From NCBI GenBank assembly GCA_003427395.1, contig BFEA01000051.1:4157870-4193609 (forward strand): a DNA stretch of 35,740 bases, given 5' to 3'. The position numbers and the translations under genes are program-made. Shown piece after piece: positions 17,143-28,112 of this stretch. A model generated the notes under the pieces. That model was not told the DNA's origin and ran no database searches. It saw only the letters and a list, made by a program, of their open reading frames with translations. Within the stretch, counting starts at the first letter, position 1. The number at the start of each line of letters is the position of its first letter. This stretch comes from Chara braunii (taxonomy: Eukaryota; Streptophyta; Charophyceae; Charales; Characeae).

Positions 17143-17420
17143 TTTGTGTTAGGTTGAGCATATTCCATGGCTATATGAGGGGTGCAAGTAGGATTAAGGC
17201 TCTGCTTTAGGGGGCAAGGTCCTAACTGGGGTGATGGGGTCCTGTTTGAGAGGGTGGGCTGGTTGGGAAAACTCTACTAGAGGATATCAGTGGGGAACCT
17301 ACAGTAGGGGTTGTCTTAGGGATCCCAGTTGGAGGGGTGTTAGTACACAAACTCTGGTGAAGGAGATTGTTCGGGAACTTGTTGTGGGGGTTGTCGGAGG
17401 GGGTTCCTCCTAGATAGGTT
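17143..17420. repeat. G-rich degenerate repeat
   Basis: The plus strand holds many runs of three to five G. Two similar segments, GGGGAACCTACAGTAGGGGT at about 17,293 and GGGAACTTGTTGTGGGGGTT at about 17,370, suggest a degenerate tandem duplication about 77 bases apart. G-quadruplex formation is possible from the G-runs. No gene is supported. Confidence 0.45.
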
Positions 17421-19800
17421 TGTCTGCGTCCCATCCTAATACAATATTCTAATAGCGCCCCTAGTTCATGACGGAAGTAATAAAATGGGTGGTGGCCTAG
17501 TACATAATAATGAACAAGGCTAAGGGTCGTTTACAACCCTATAATAACAACTATAGAGAGATCTAGCTCATGACCAACATGAGGTAATGGGTGATTGGAC
17601 CGTATACCCTATTGATGGCAAACGTTAGGATCCCAACAGCTTGACGTCCAATCAAATAACGTTCATAATAATTACAACAACAAGTACCACGAGGTAGGTA
17701 ACATGAGCTTTTAGAGGGGATGATGTCATGAGGTTAGACCTTGGTTAGGGAGGGGCCATTGGACACTGCCCATGATATCTAGGTTATAAACTCATATACC
17801 GGGGGGCCAGGTCATAACAACAATACTGATTGGATGACGCACAAGGACTCTGAAACCCTTCAAGAAAGGTCAGTAATCGCACGTTCACACCTAGCTCCCG
17901 AAGTACATGTGCAACAGGGTTTGTACGATGTCCGCTTCAACCAGAGTTGAGTGGGGAAGTAGAGGTCCCCCTGTTCAGCTTGGGTGCTTGCAATCGATGC
18001 CTTGCCAGATCACCTAGCCGAGTTAGTGATGGATGATGGTCATGGGTGGTCGATACTAAGACACTAAGGTAGGACAGGGGGGGGGGGTGCGCCTGGGTAG
18101 TTGATAAGAGGAAGGGGTCTTCTGAGGGTGGTTAAAAAAAATGAAAGGGACGGGGTCATAAATAGCCCGTTTATAAAACAAAGAGTCTCGAAAAAGGTCC
18201 ACTCTGGTTGTTGTTTTTTTAAGGAAAACTTCATGTACTGAGGTTATGCTTAATGAGATAAAAAGAGCATTCTCTTAGGCAGATCCATATACGGAAGACT
18301 CCATCATTCTGAAAGACAAGAAAGGATCTCGTAGCAAGGAGGAGGGAAGACCACTAGCTGGTGTGGAAAGCTCAATCGATGCGCTATCAGTTCAAGAGAA
18401 CCGGTTTCGTTGACCATGACCTCATCACGATAACGGGCAACGTGGCATCGCCAATGTTCTACCTAGTATTGACTAGGTCAATCCTGGATATGCTTGGGGC
18501 AGATATGGAGACGTCACAACGGATCGGAAAAACCATCGACACCACTACATATGAACTATGTCTTCTGAACATGGTAATATCGTCTTGTCCTAATGTGTAC
18601 TGGCGTGGTTAGTTTACTATTGGCTTCGCCAACAAACGTCTCGCACGTCGACTAGACTGAACATTAAAATCACCAACACCTACGCAACAACGTCATTATA
18701 TGTATACCTTTCATTCCTCTGATTTTCCCACTCAAGACTATATTCTCATCTCACCTCTTTACCTTTGTCCTTCTACAGTTGATCTTGACTCCACCCGATC
18801 TTGCCTCACCTTCTATCTTTGACAACCGTCTGAACATTCTAGTCATGGGAGCGTCTCTCCCACCCTCCGAACGAGAGCGTGGGATCCCCCCCATCAACAA
18901 GGCAACCTCCTCACTTTCCGCAACATCATCCTCTGTGGTCGAAGGAGAACCCTTGTCCATTACCTTATAAGACATGCCTCGAATCTGAACACTGCTCGAC
19001 AAATGCTATAATGACGTTTTTTTTCTCCAGAAACGTACTTTAGTCGTGTTGTCGCAGGGGTCAATTATGGAGTCAGCTATCTAACCTTGAGTAAAGAAGT
19101 CGATAGCGCTACGGTCAATTGGCGAAAGGTGAGAACATGATCATTGTCATTTTTGACGTTCATGGTACCAACCTTTCAGTTGCACAAAGGAAGTAGTTTA
19201 TTAGAGTCTACGAAGATGCTTGGTATCAGAACGTCAACATACATCCCTCATAGAAACGAGGGCGTACATATGAGAAAGGACCTAACGTAATGTCCATGTG
19301 GCGAAATCGAGCAAAATTGTTGAGTGGATGACCCAAAAGGGCCACAATTTTATGTCGCCTCGAACAAGTCCTGTGAAGGTCCTCTTTAAAGCCCGAATGA
19401 CTCAATCGGCTTTGAACCAACTTAGAGATTAAGAAGTTGCCAAATATCGTATCATTGGCGTGTTTTCGCTCAGACAAGCAGTTTAAAAGTTGAGGGGTCC
19501 CATCCTAGTCATGCAGCCCCCCATGAAAAAAAAAGGACGAGCATAGATAAGGTAAAGTCCGAATCGATTGCCGCCCATCGGTAAGAGACATGTTCATGGA
19601 GTGGGTGGTTATTCACGCTCCTACTAGGGGCTTCATGGAGATTCGGTTCGCCAACTCGGACACCTCATTTTGCGGCAAGTATCTATGGTGAAACCACGGT
19701 GAATTAGACTTAGATTGCCCACGCTTCCACGACCCAATGCCATTGGATCGTCGATCCAAGAATCGAGGGGATAGGGGCGGCAAAAATCGAGCACAAAAAT
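17421..19800. other. Intergenic, no supported gene
   Basis: About 2.4 kb without a recognisable gene. Two short frames were examined. 18,361-18,612 (plus, 83 residues, MWKAQSMRYQFKRTGF...) and 18,751-19,002 (minus, 83 residues) show no known motif. They could be exons or transposon fragments, but nothing supports either. A G-run lies at 18,079-18,088. CpG content is moderate, and the flanks lack microsatellites. Confidence 0.4.
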
Positions 19801-19819
19801 GAGGCATCAATGGGAATAG

Positions 19820-20640
19820 GGCACTCCCCCCACTGCCCCAACTTCCCCTTCCCACCTCCCCAGGCAAACCCGTTATCACCTCCGCCCCCCCACCTCTCTC
19901 CACTCCTCCCCCAGCGGATGCGCATCGACAACACCCTCCTCTACTCCAACTCGGCCCACCCCGCCCCACTTTGCTCTCTCAATCCCAAACGTCGACTGCC
20001 AACCCCGGTCCCAATTATGTACACCCTGCGCTCCCTATCACACTTCCCCACCCTCCACCCCCGCACTACGCCCTCCTCGTTGCTATAACCATTGTCCTTG
20101 TCACCCAATTGCCCTTGTTTTATTCACCGCCCTAAATGGTCATTTGTACTCAACCCTCACCCCCCCTCCTACCCGTTATCCCCACGCTCGCCATGTCGCC
20201 CGCCTACCACTACCCCCCTTACCATATTCCCCTCCACTCGCACTCTGTTCCCCACCAGGCCCAATTGGAAGCCCCCTCACTTTGCAGCCCATGGCGCGCA
20301 CCTCACCACCGTGCCCCCTGCCAGTCAAATACAATCTATTTTGTTGTCCCCCAGAAATCCTGACGACCCTCCCCACGACAACCACCATCCTCACTTCCTT
20401 CTCCCCATATGCTGCTCCCCTTCAAGTTATACACATCACCACACCCACCGCTACCACATACCAGCACCCTCGACCACACAGCTCGACCCTCCCTCCCCGC
20501 CTTCCCCAGTCACACGTCATCACCACTTACACCAACCTCACCTTCGAAGCAACCACTTCTCTCCATCCCACCTCGACATACGTAACCCCTCATGCACGAC
20601 TACAAGGAACAAGCCCGTCTCATTGTACTAGGCACAAGTT
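19820..20640. other. C-rich, G-poor tract, no gene
   Basis: The plus strand is dominated by C, A and T with few G. Two plus-strand frames of 179 residues overlap in different phases (20,092-20,631 and 20,144-20,683) because stop codons containing G are rare. Their products are P/H/T/S-rich with no domain. The strand asymmetry is the real signal here. Confidence 0.55.
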
Positions 20641-20989
20641 AAGAGGGTCGCATGTTCCACCAATTCGACCAGAATGTACATGATCGACGACTCGGAACGT
20701 TTCTTCGAACTCCGGTCAAACAACAGAGTCGACCTACAAGGTGAGGGGGAAGTCACAAGGGAGGAAAAGACGGCATATCTCGATTTTGTAGTTATCCCGC
20801 ACGAAGAAGTAAGGGCGACGCAATCTCAACCGAGAGCAACTCGGCATACGCCGTCATCGTCAAGGCGACCACCGAGAACAATTAAATATTTTCTGGTGTT
20901 GCTTTGTTTCTTCCCAGTCCACCAGATCCATGGCCAAGAGAACTAAGTGGCTATCCCCACTGGCTCGTTTGAGTCCTCCCCGTCTGGCA

Positions 20990-21443
20990 AAGATGTTGTG
21001 CAAATGGCAGTCTCATCCTTCCCGAAAGATTTCCCTTCCACCTGATTCCTGGAATCAAAATTATCAGGAAAATTGTCGCCTCTATGGACGGCGGTAGATG
21101 GCACTTCCACGTGGCGGTCATTCACGCCAGGATAGTGATTGACACAACAACCTTGCTAGTCACTCAAGGAGTAATATAGCTGCCTTCCACGTCGCTGGCT
21201 CCCAAAGAGAGAAAATATTTTAAAAAGGTATTTCTCACTGTAGACGTCCGTGTTCGTATCTTGGTAGGATTCTGCCTATCGTTAGGAAGTGACAAGCAAC
21301 CCAACTTTGTTGCCTTCATGAACCTCTCGGTGACTCCCTGGTCAGCTTCATCCAACGCTGAACAAATTAGGAGAGGAAGAACAAGGAAGGGTCTTTCGGA
21401 TGAACCCCTGCGGATCCGATCAACCACCGCATCTTCTGATTAG
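20990..21443 (+). pseudogene. LINE ORF1-like 3' remnant
   Basis: One plus frame reads as ordinary protein from about 20,990 (ILPERFPFHLIPGIKIIRKI) through FVAFMNLSVTPWS to a TAG at 21,441-21,443, broken once by an in-frame TAG at 21,177. The next ATG is at 21,445 and opens a LINE endonuclease reading. A LINE ORF1 followed closely by ORF2 is the usual non-LTR layout, so I infer ORF1. I do not recognise a zinc knuckle or RRM in it, so the call rests on position. Confidence 0.4.
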
Positions 21444-21444
21444 G

Positions 21445-22135
21445 ATGGTCAGGATTAAGGTAGCTTCATGGAATGTATGATGATTTGGGTAAGTATAAGA
21501 AGGTCAGACTAAAAACTTAGATTCACGAGAACATAGCACACGTAGCCTTCCTCCACGAGACTAAACTGGACGAACAAAAGATCCTACGCACTAAGAGATG
21601 TTGGATCGTCACACAGTTTTGGGCGTTGGTCATGGATCGCAGGGAGGCCCCACCATTCTCTTCCATGAAGAAGTCGAACTTGAGTTCATCGACCATTCCG
21701 TTAATATCTGGGGTCAATGGGCTTGGGAGGAATTTAGGATACGCGACACACGCTGGGTATTTTCCACAGTCTACATACCGTCTGAACCAACAGAGAGGTG
21801 GTCCTTCCTTCAGGAGCTACCACACCTGCTCCCCGACACTCCAAACATCGTGGTCACGGGCGACTTTAACGTCGTGCGCTCTCAGGGCTTAGACTCACTG
21901 AACTTCTCCTTCAAACAGGCAACACACAATCCTCATTGACTCCTTCATCGAGGAGATCGGCTTCGTGGACCCCTACAGACAGACGCACCCCACATAGCAT
22001 GGTTGTACTTGGTTTTCGTCCCAAAGGGCGGAGAACTGCCTTCCACCTAAACGTCTTGATCTTTTCCTCACCAATGGGCTTGGCATGAGAGAATGTTAAC
22101 GGAGACCCTAATTTTCAGACCACTTGCCATGCCAT
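21445..22135 (+). pseudogene. Decayed LINE ORF2 AP-endonuclease
   Basis: The conserved motifs of the L1-type apurinic endonuclease domain appear in order. They are KVASWNV at the ATG (21,445), FLHETKL near 21,555, GGPTILFHEE near 21,645, VTGDFNVV with GDFN at 21,859-21,870, TWFSSQRA then RLDLFL near 22,010-22,069, and SDHLP with SDH at 22,115-22,123. They are spread over several frames with stops and at least two frame changes (near 21,470 and 21,620), so no functional protein is made. No reverse transcriptase follows, so the copy is truncated or rearranged just after the endonuclease. Confidence 0.8.
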
Positions 22136-23269
22136 TTATAAGAAAACCAAAGAGTCGTTTTTATCAAACTTGCCACCAATTCATAGTGTGGAGACCATAC
22201 TAACTAACTGCAAAACAAAATTCAAAACAATGTAATAAAAAACATATAAAACAACAAGGCAAAAGTGCATTTTCATGAAATTTCGCCAACATTTCACTTT
22301 CAGAAATCTTGAGAAATTTCAAAAATCGTAATAGAGAAAATTTCAATTCTCCAAGAGACACAAAATTTGGCACACAACAACCTTGAACTAAAACAAGAAT
22401 AGCCCCCCCCAAAAAAATCAAAAAACATAAAATTTGACTCCGAAACCCTAATTTTAGTTTTGGACTCGTTACCAAGGGCCTGAAACTGGGGGTCCCTGTT
22501 AACCATTTGTGTAGAGGGGGAGATTGATAATAGACACAAAAATGGTTTCTATTCATGAAGGAGTGGATGCAACTCAACTTTCATATAGTTACACGAACTC
22601 CGAACACCTTTTCGTTGTTGTATGTCAAAGGAAGAAGACTCGAGGAGGATGAATGTACATGCCAAGTGGAGGAAGCAGACTCTCTGAGAGAATGTTGGAA
22701 ACCCAACCATTGTTGGAGTTATAATGAAAACGAAGGAGGGATAAATGGTTACACAAATTGGATGAGCTCCAAATTCAGTAGCAAATCACGTGGGCTAAGA
22801 GTGCAGTGGAGCAGGGGATCATATTACATTCCATACTTAGGAGATCAGCGCCCTAGGGAGCGGACTGCGTTTGGGTTCACTTCACGTTTAACCAAGCGTT
22901 TCCAATACTACAACGAAACGAGCAAACGCCCTCGACTGACTTACCTCTGCGAATTGCATATAAGAGTTTTCGCAGGTGGGTCAATAGCTCGGTAGGGATA
23001 TACCCTTAAGGGTGGTGACATTCCCTTAGGGAAGGAAAACTCATGCCCCATGGGAACCTATCCTGTTGTAGGGGACCGCAGGATGTACAGTTGGCGCACT
23101 CGACTAGAGTGGCGAAGCGACGACGCTACCGCGACCGTTTCGGTGGTTCACGAGGTTGTTAAGTGTCGTTCCCGAGTTGTCTTATTGATTTTGTTTTATT
23201 TTACTCATGTGTGACATGGTAGGAAAGACTTTCGTCTTTACGAAAAAGACGGGAGCCGATGCGCTCGAC
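22136..23269. other. Intergenic, no supported gene
   Basis: The first 400 bases are AT-rich. A plus frame at 22,555-22,995 (146 residues) has charged, aromatic composition but no domain I recognise. A minus frame at 22,200-22,577 is F/L-rich from AT bias. I do not call either. The sequence from 22,990 to 23,170 is richer in CpG. Confidence 0.4.
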
Positions 23270-23880
23270 AGCGCTGCCGAAATTTCTACAAAACCAAGGA
23301 GTTTATCAAATTTTGATTTTTCAAAATTTAGTTTGTCTAAATTTTATATATGACTTAGTAAAATTTTAGAGAGTCTCCATTTCTAAAGGGAGTGTTGTCC
23401 AAAGTTTTGTTAATTCGGAGAGTTAGACAAAATTGAACTTTGAGAAGTCAAAGTTATTTTCAAATTTTGAACTTAGCCTTATATAAATTTTGAAAAACTT
23501 CTTTCTCCACAGGAAGCGCTGCCGAAATTTTACAAAACCAAGGAGTTAGTCAAATTTTGGCTTTTCAAAGTCCAATTTGTCGAAATTTTATATATGGCTT
23601 AGTAAAGTTATGAAGTCTCATTTTCTAAAGGGAGTGCTGCACAAATTTTCACTAATTAGGGGAGTTCGACAAAATTTGACTTCCCAGAGTCACAAATAAT
23701 TTCAGTTTTCATATTGAAGTTAGTATAAATTCTGAAAAGACATTTTTTCTACGGGAAACGCTGCCGAAATTTTCTTAGTTTAGAGGAGTTAGACTATATT
23801 TTGACAGGTGGCAGTTCTGACGATCCACTCTAAATAGGGGAGATTCTGCCAAAATTCTACCTTTCTTTGGACATAGGCTT
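23270..23880 (+). repeat. Degenerate ~120-bp satellite-like tandem repeat
   Basis: Units start near 23,271 (GCGCTGCCGAAATTT), 23,393 (AGTGTTGTCC...), 23,516 (GCGCTGCCGAAATTTT), 23,633 (AGTGCTGCACAAATTTT), 23,758 (ACGCTGCCGAAATTTT) and weakly 23,841. The spacing is 117-125 bases. Odd and even units differ, so the higher-order unit is a dimer of about 243 bases. Most units share an AGTTAGACAAA- or AGTTAGTCAAA-like word and an AT-rich end. Confidence 0.85.
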
Positions 23881-24634
23881 AGGGATAGACTTAAACTTAG
23901 TTAACAGATAGCATTGAGTAAGGATGTATTATGAAGATTTATTCCCCATACACTGATGATTTAGTTTGGGCATTGATATGTCATGTGTTTCAGGTCCTTT
24001 TTGATCGTCTGGTTGAGGATTTAGGCTAGATTCAACGTGATCCCACGAACATCATTATCTGTTATCACTGATAACAGATCGGTTGCCGATTCGTCGGTTT
24101 ACGACTCAACTCCAATCCACTCTTGCCACTCAACGTAAAAACTTTAGCCATGTGGTTTGAATTGTTTCGTTGTGTTTTTTACCCATACTTTATTGAATGG
24201 TCACTTAACGAAGATACTGAGTATTTTATTTTGAGAGTTGCATAAAGAGTGAGACTTGTATGGTTAAAGTGAGGGGCGTGAGCGCAAAGAATGGTTGAAG
24301 TTGACCCCATGTAGTGCATGGACTTTTGGTTGAATCTTTGATGTGATTATATGTATGTTTGGTGGTTCAGGTTTTGGATTTGACTGCCTGCGATCACATA
24401 CATATATATGGTTGAGAGAAATATCACTATGATTGTGAGAAGTGATCGTCACATATTTATAATCCTCTATATATATGTACATACATACGCATAGGGTGTT
24501 CGCGCGACCTATTGTGGACGTTGTAGTCCGTGACAACCGTCAAAGTCAAACCCCTTGATTTCTCTTAAGCCTCTAGATGATGGAGCTGGTCTCGAGAGCG
24601 ATAAGAGACGATTGCCACCATATATATGAACCTG
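23881..24634. other. Intergenic, no supported gene
   Basis: AT-rich sequence with short TATATA runs (24,400-24,485) and no recognised gene. A direct repeat, GATAACAGATAG-like near 23,900 and ATCACTGATAACAGATCGG near 24,065, is weak. Confidence 0.4.
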
Positions 24635-25195
24635 TGTAACACCCACTCTCCGCAGGGTGCACAAGAGGGTGTGGTTCTCAACCGCACTTGGCGGTTGTCC
24701 AGCGTCGAGAGATTAACCCCTCAAGGCGCGTGTCAGCCGACACTCAAGCGTCGAACGCGACCCTCGAGATCATCGAGGACCGCGTGATTATGGGTAATAC
24801 ACAGTACGCTATCACTGTGACTGCTTGTGTAAGCATGCATTGCTAGTCGATATGAGAAGGTCCTGCGTCTGCGCGGTTTTATACTAGATCTCGTGCGTGT
24901 CGCCTATTCGATTTCCGCGTCGGAAGGTTATGGGATGGCTACAAAAGGACTACGAGTGTTGTGATGTTGTTTTGTTTTGTGTCTTTTCGTGTGTGTGTGT
25001 GTGTTTTATTTTTATATTTTAAGTGCGGTGTAACGCGTGGGAGTGGGATGCATCCTAGTCGACCGACGATGAGTCGCGCTTGGGACTTCAGCCCCCCAGT
25101 GCGTCGGTTCGCGGACGGGTCCGATAGAGGTCTAGGACCACATGTAACCCCTATGGTACAGCGAATAAGAAACACCCTCGGCTGGTCCACCTCTG
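24635..25195 (+). other. Possible LTR-like segment
   Basis: TGTAACACCC at 24,635 is a common start of plant LTRs, and the following 550 bases are more CpG-rich than their flanks. They contain small hairpins such as CAACCG...CGGTTG at about 24,680. I cannot find a matching CA end with a target-site duplication, so a solo LTR is only a suggestion. The segment ends at a GA array. Confidence 0.2.
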
Positions 25196-25209
25196 CGATT
25201 GCAACTGAT

Positions 25210-25210
<1 letters not shown>

Positions 25211-25290
<80 letters not shown>

Positions 25291-25633
25291 NNNNNNNNNN
25301 NNNNNNNNNNNNNNNNNNNNNNNNNNNNNNNNNNNNNNNNNNNNNNNNNNNNNNNNNNNNNNNNNNNNNNNNNNNNNNNNNNNNNNNNNNNNNNNNNNNN
25401 NNNNNNNNNNNNNNNNNNNNNNNNNNNNNNNNNNNNNNNNNNNNNNNNNNNNNNNNNNNNNNNNNNNNNNNNNNNNNNNNNNNNNNNNNNNNNNNNNNNN
25501 NNNNNNNNNNNNNNNNNNNNNNNNNNNNNNNNNNNNNNNNNNNNNNNNNNNNNNNNNNNNNNNNNNNNNNNNNNNNNNNNNNNNNNNNNNNNNNNNNNNN
25601 NNNNNNNNNNNNNNNNNNNNNNNNNNNNNNNNN

Positions 25634-25708
<75 letters not shown>
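25211..25708. repeat. (GA)n array with 343-base assembly gap
   Basis: GA runs on both sides (to 25,290 and from 25,634) flank unresolved bases 25,291-25,633. The true array length is unknown. Confidence 0.95.
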
Positions 25709-25709
<1 letters not shown>

Positions 25710-25830
25710 GTGGAAGATTCATTCTCATATGAACGTTGAGAGAGAGAGAGAAGGCATCGTAGTGTCTGACGCCGAGTTTGGTGCGGCGTCATAATGCTGA
25801 AGAATCATTCTCATATGGACGTTGAGCGAG

Positions 25831-25896
<66 letters not shown>

Positions 25897-25983
25897 GTGG
25901 AAGATTCATTCTCATATGAACGTTGAGAGAGAGAGAGAAGGCATCGTAGTGTCTGACGCCGAGTTTGGTGCGGCGTCAGACAC
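25707..25983 (+). repeat. 187-bp duplicated unit ending in a hairpin
   Basis: The segment GACGTGGAAGATTCATTCTC...GCGGCGTC starts at 25,707 and again at 25,894, a spacing of 187 bases. A partial third copy of ATTCATTCTCATATG-ACGTTGAG lies at about 25,801, followed by GATA repeats. The second copy ends in a perfect inverted repeat: GTGTCTGACGCCG at 25,949-25,961 and CGGCGTCAGACAC at 25,971-25,983 with a 9-base loop. GA runs before and CT runs after it extend the symmetry. In the first copy the right arm is degraded after seven bases. Confidence 0.88.
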
Positions 25984-26819
25984 TTTCTGACACCCTCTCT
26001 CTCTCTCTCTCCTTCTCTCTCTTCCCCCCTCCCCCCCTCCCCCTCCCCCCTCCTGCCGCGCCCGTTTGTTTTTTCATTCGTTACTTCTAATGTTCGTCGA
26101 CGTTTTTTTTTGTTTTTTTTTTTGGCCCATTTTTTGGGGAAGACCGGTCGTCCGTCGGTGGGTACCCCGCCCGACACGGCGCGCTAACGGCCGCATCGTC
26201 TTTTTAAAGCTGGACGAGGTACTGGTGGTTTAATTGTGCATTTTGTCCACTAAAATCAAACTTAAGCACAATGAGAGAGAACCAAGGCCAAATTACTGAA
26301 TTTGCATCAGAAAAAAAAAATTACAAAACATAATTGGAAACTTTGGGTGAGCCTCGTAATCTCGCTATGTGCTGGAACACCTCGGAAGGTACGAAGTACG
26401 AAGTCCTTCTTCGCTTAGATTTCTAAGCGAATGCCATACATTGGGACAAGTAGTTTATCCTCCAATGCCCGAGGTCAATCTGGCTTTGGAGATAGTGGGA
26501 TAGAATCTGGAATCAAATGGACACTTCTTACTTGGGCACTAGATCCATTTAAAAAAAAATAATAAAAAAAATTACATAGGACTTATGCACGCCTGCATGC
26601 ATCCAGCACGTGGTTGAAGGGTACACACATGTAACTTATGGAATCAAAAAAGATGAAAATTTTTTTGTTTTTTTCTTCTTCTTCTTCTTCTTCTTCTTCT
26701 TCTTCTTCTTCTTTAAAAGAGATTGTAATCTTTCGTGTGATCACTACATGTAGTCAAAGAAATCTGAGTTTGTGATTCTAACCCTTTTTTTTTTTTTTTT
26801 TTTTTTTTGGAACAACCTC
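25984..26819. other. Intergenic with simple repeats, no gene
   Basis: A pyrimidine-rich tract (25,995-26,060) is followed by T-runs and AT-rich sequence. A 10-base perfect hairpin, TTCGCTTAGA/TCTAAGCGAA, lies at 26,410-26,431 with a 2-base loop. A CTT trinucleotide run spans about 26,673-26,713, and a T-run of about 24 bases lies at 26,786-26,809. No protein frame is convincing. Confidence 0.5.
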
Positions 26820-26942
26820 CATCTATTGGTGGGGAGCAACACCTGCTCGAAACTGTGTCCAACATCCCATAGATACAACCATATCCTCACAAATTGGCAG
26901 AAACTGGGAACCGGGCCCAGCATCCCATAACGAGTACGTTCA
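26820..26942 (+). repeat. Dispersed repeat, copy B (partly duplicated)
   Basis: CTATTGGTGGGGAGCAACAC followed by CTGCTCGAAACTGTGTCCAACATCCCAT-like sequence matches copy A at 16,018. A second partial copy of its right part, GAACCGGGCCCAGCATCCCA, follows at about 26,910. The T-run just upstream (26,786-26,809) may be an insertion-related tail in reverse orientation, which is inference. Confidence 0.65.
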
Positions 26943-27450
26943 GAAAACTTCATCAGAAAATTCATGAAAATGAAACAAGGAACTACTAGAAAAATCTAAT
27001 TGGCCTAAGAATTAAATTTAAAAAATTAAGATACCGGGGTCATTACCCGGCTTTGGCTCAGAGAAATTGGAGCTACTTTAGACATGTCTATGACAACTTC
27101 ATGATTAAGCAAAATTTAGAAACGACTCAGAAAACCCCCCATCAATCCACTTTACCTCACTCCGGCAAGACTGACTGCATCGGAGCCACCATCTCTGCTG
27201 CTGCTATGCCATACTCTCATCCTACCAGCTAGCCCCCTCACTGGTAGGACGCGTGATAACCCATCATCTTCTCCCACTCGCCTTATTTTCTTTTTGAGGT
27301 ACCTAAGAACTCTTACCATCGTTCCACAAGCATGAGAATAGGCCACAGAGGTCCTACGACCAAAAACCTTGAAACCCCACACAAACCCTTCCAACGTTCT
27401 CCAAAACTGTCGTACTCCCTGCCGATCTCTTCTAGGTCTCACAGCCCCAC
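26943..27450. other. Intergenic, no supported gene
   Basis: AT-rich at first, then mixed from 27,130. A minus frame at 27,152-27,472 (106 residues, R/G/V-rich) has no recognisable domain and is not called. Confidence 0.4.
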
Positions 27451-28112
27451 TTTCTGCATGGTTACAAGGCAACGCGACTCACCCCAGCTCCGACCAGCGT
27501 CGTCCTGACAGCAACCCTTGGTTATCTCGTGGAAAGCCCACCCCAAGACATCCTCAAATGTCTCTACTAGACCTCACGCTCCTGCATCGCAGGTTACAGG
27601 GCAACACCCCAGCACCGGTCTGCAGATCACTGAGTATAACAGCATTGAAGCCACCTACAACGAGTTAGTAGGGATCCCAGAGTCCTAAAAAACATTCCTA
27701 GAACCACTAAGCACCCAACTCTTTTTGAGACATTCGAAAAACTTTAGAAAAATATAAGAGCGGGGGGGGCAAGACTAAATCTGCCTACTATCCTAGATTC
27801 CCCCTTCCAACAGATGGGGCGCCGGCCCAGGCTTTCAGTCCTCGTACCAGAACTCACTTGATCTCATACCCCCTTCTGCTAGGGTAACAGTGCAACACAA
27901 CCCTCCCCAGTACCGATCAACCTAGCTCTGACGGACAGGAAGTGCCTTCCTCCCTCGACAATTCCCTTAGCGGCGAGCCCCTAAGCAGGTTACAGGGTCA
28001 ATACCCCGGCGCCAACTACGTCGGACGATCTGGTTATGCCTTCCACCCTCGGCATAACTTCCCAGGCCTCAAGCTCCCCCTGGGTTACAGAGCAGAGGCT
28101 CCAGCACCGGCC
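27451..28112 (+). repeat. Degenerate repeat with GGTTACAGGGCAACACC core
   Basis: Variants of GGTTACAGGGCAACACC, followed by CAGCACCGG, occur near 27,460, 27,592, 27,883, 27,988 and 28,082, each about 30-40 bases after a CCTCA-type word. The first two give LQGN in one plus frame (27,369-27,668), and a later copy gives LQGQYPGA in the same phase (27,942-28,139). A decayed repetitive coding sequence is therefore possible, but stops separate the parts and no family is recognised. Confidence 0.6.

Noticed and set aside
20092-20683. Two overlapping 179-codon plus-strand frames
   Set aside because: G-poor sequence removes TAG and TGA stops in several phases; no domain and no phase preference.
22200-22577. 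A 125-codon minus-strand frame with hydrophobic stretches that could suggest a membrane protein
   Set aside because: F/L/C-rich composition is explained by AT bias, and there is no supporting context.
25132-25792. Long frames on both strands across the GA array
   Set aside because: They consist of a dinucleotide repeat and unresolved bases.
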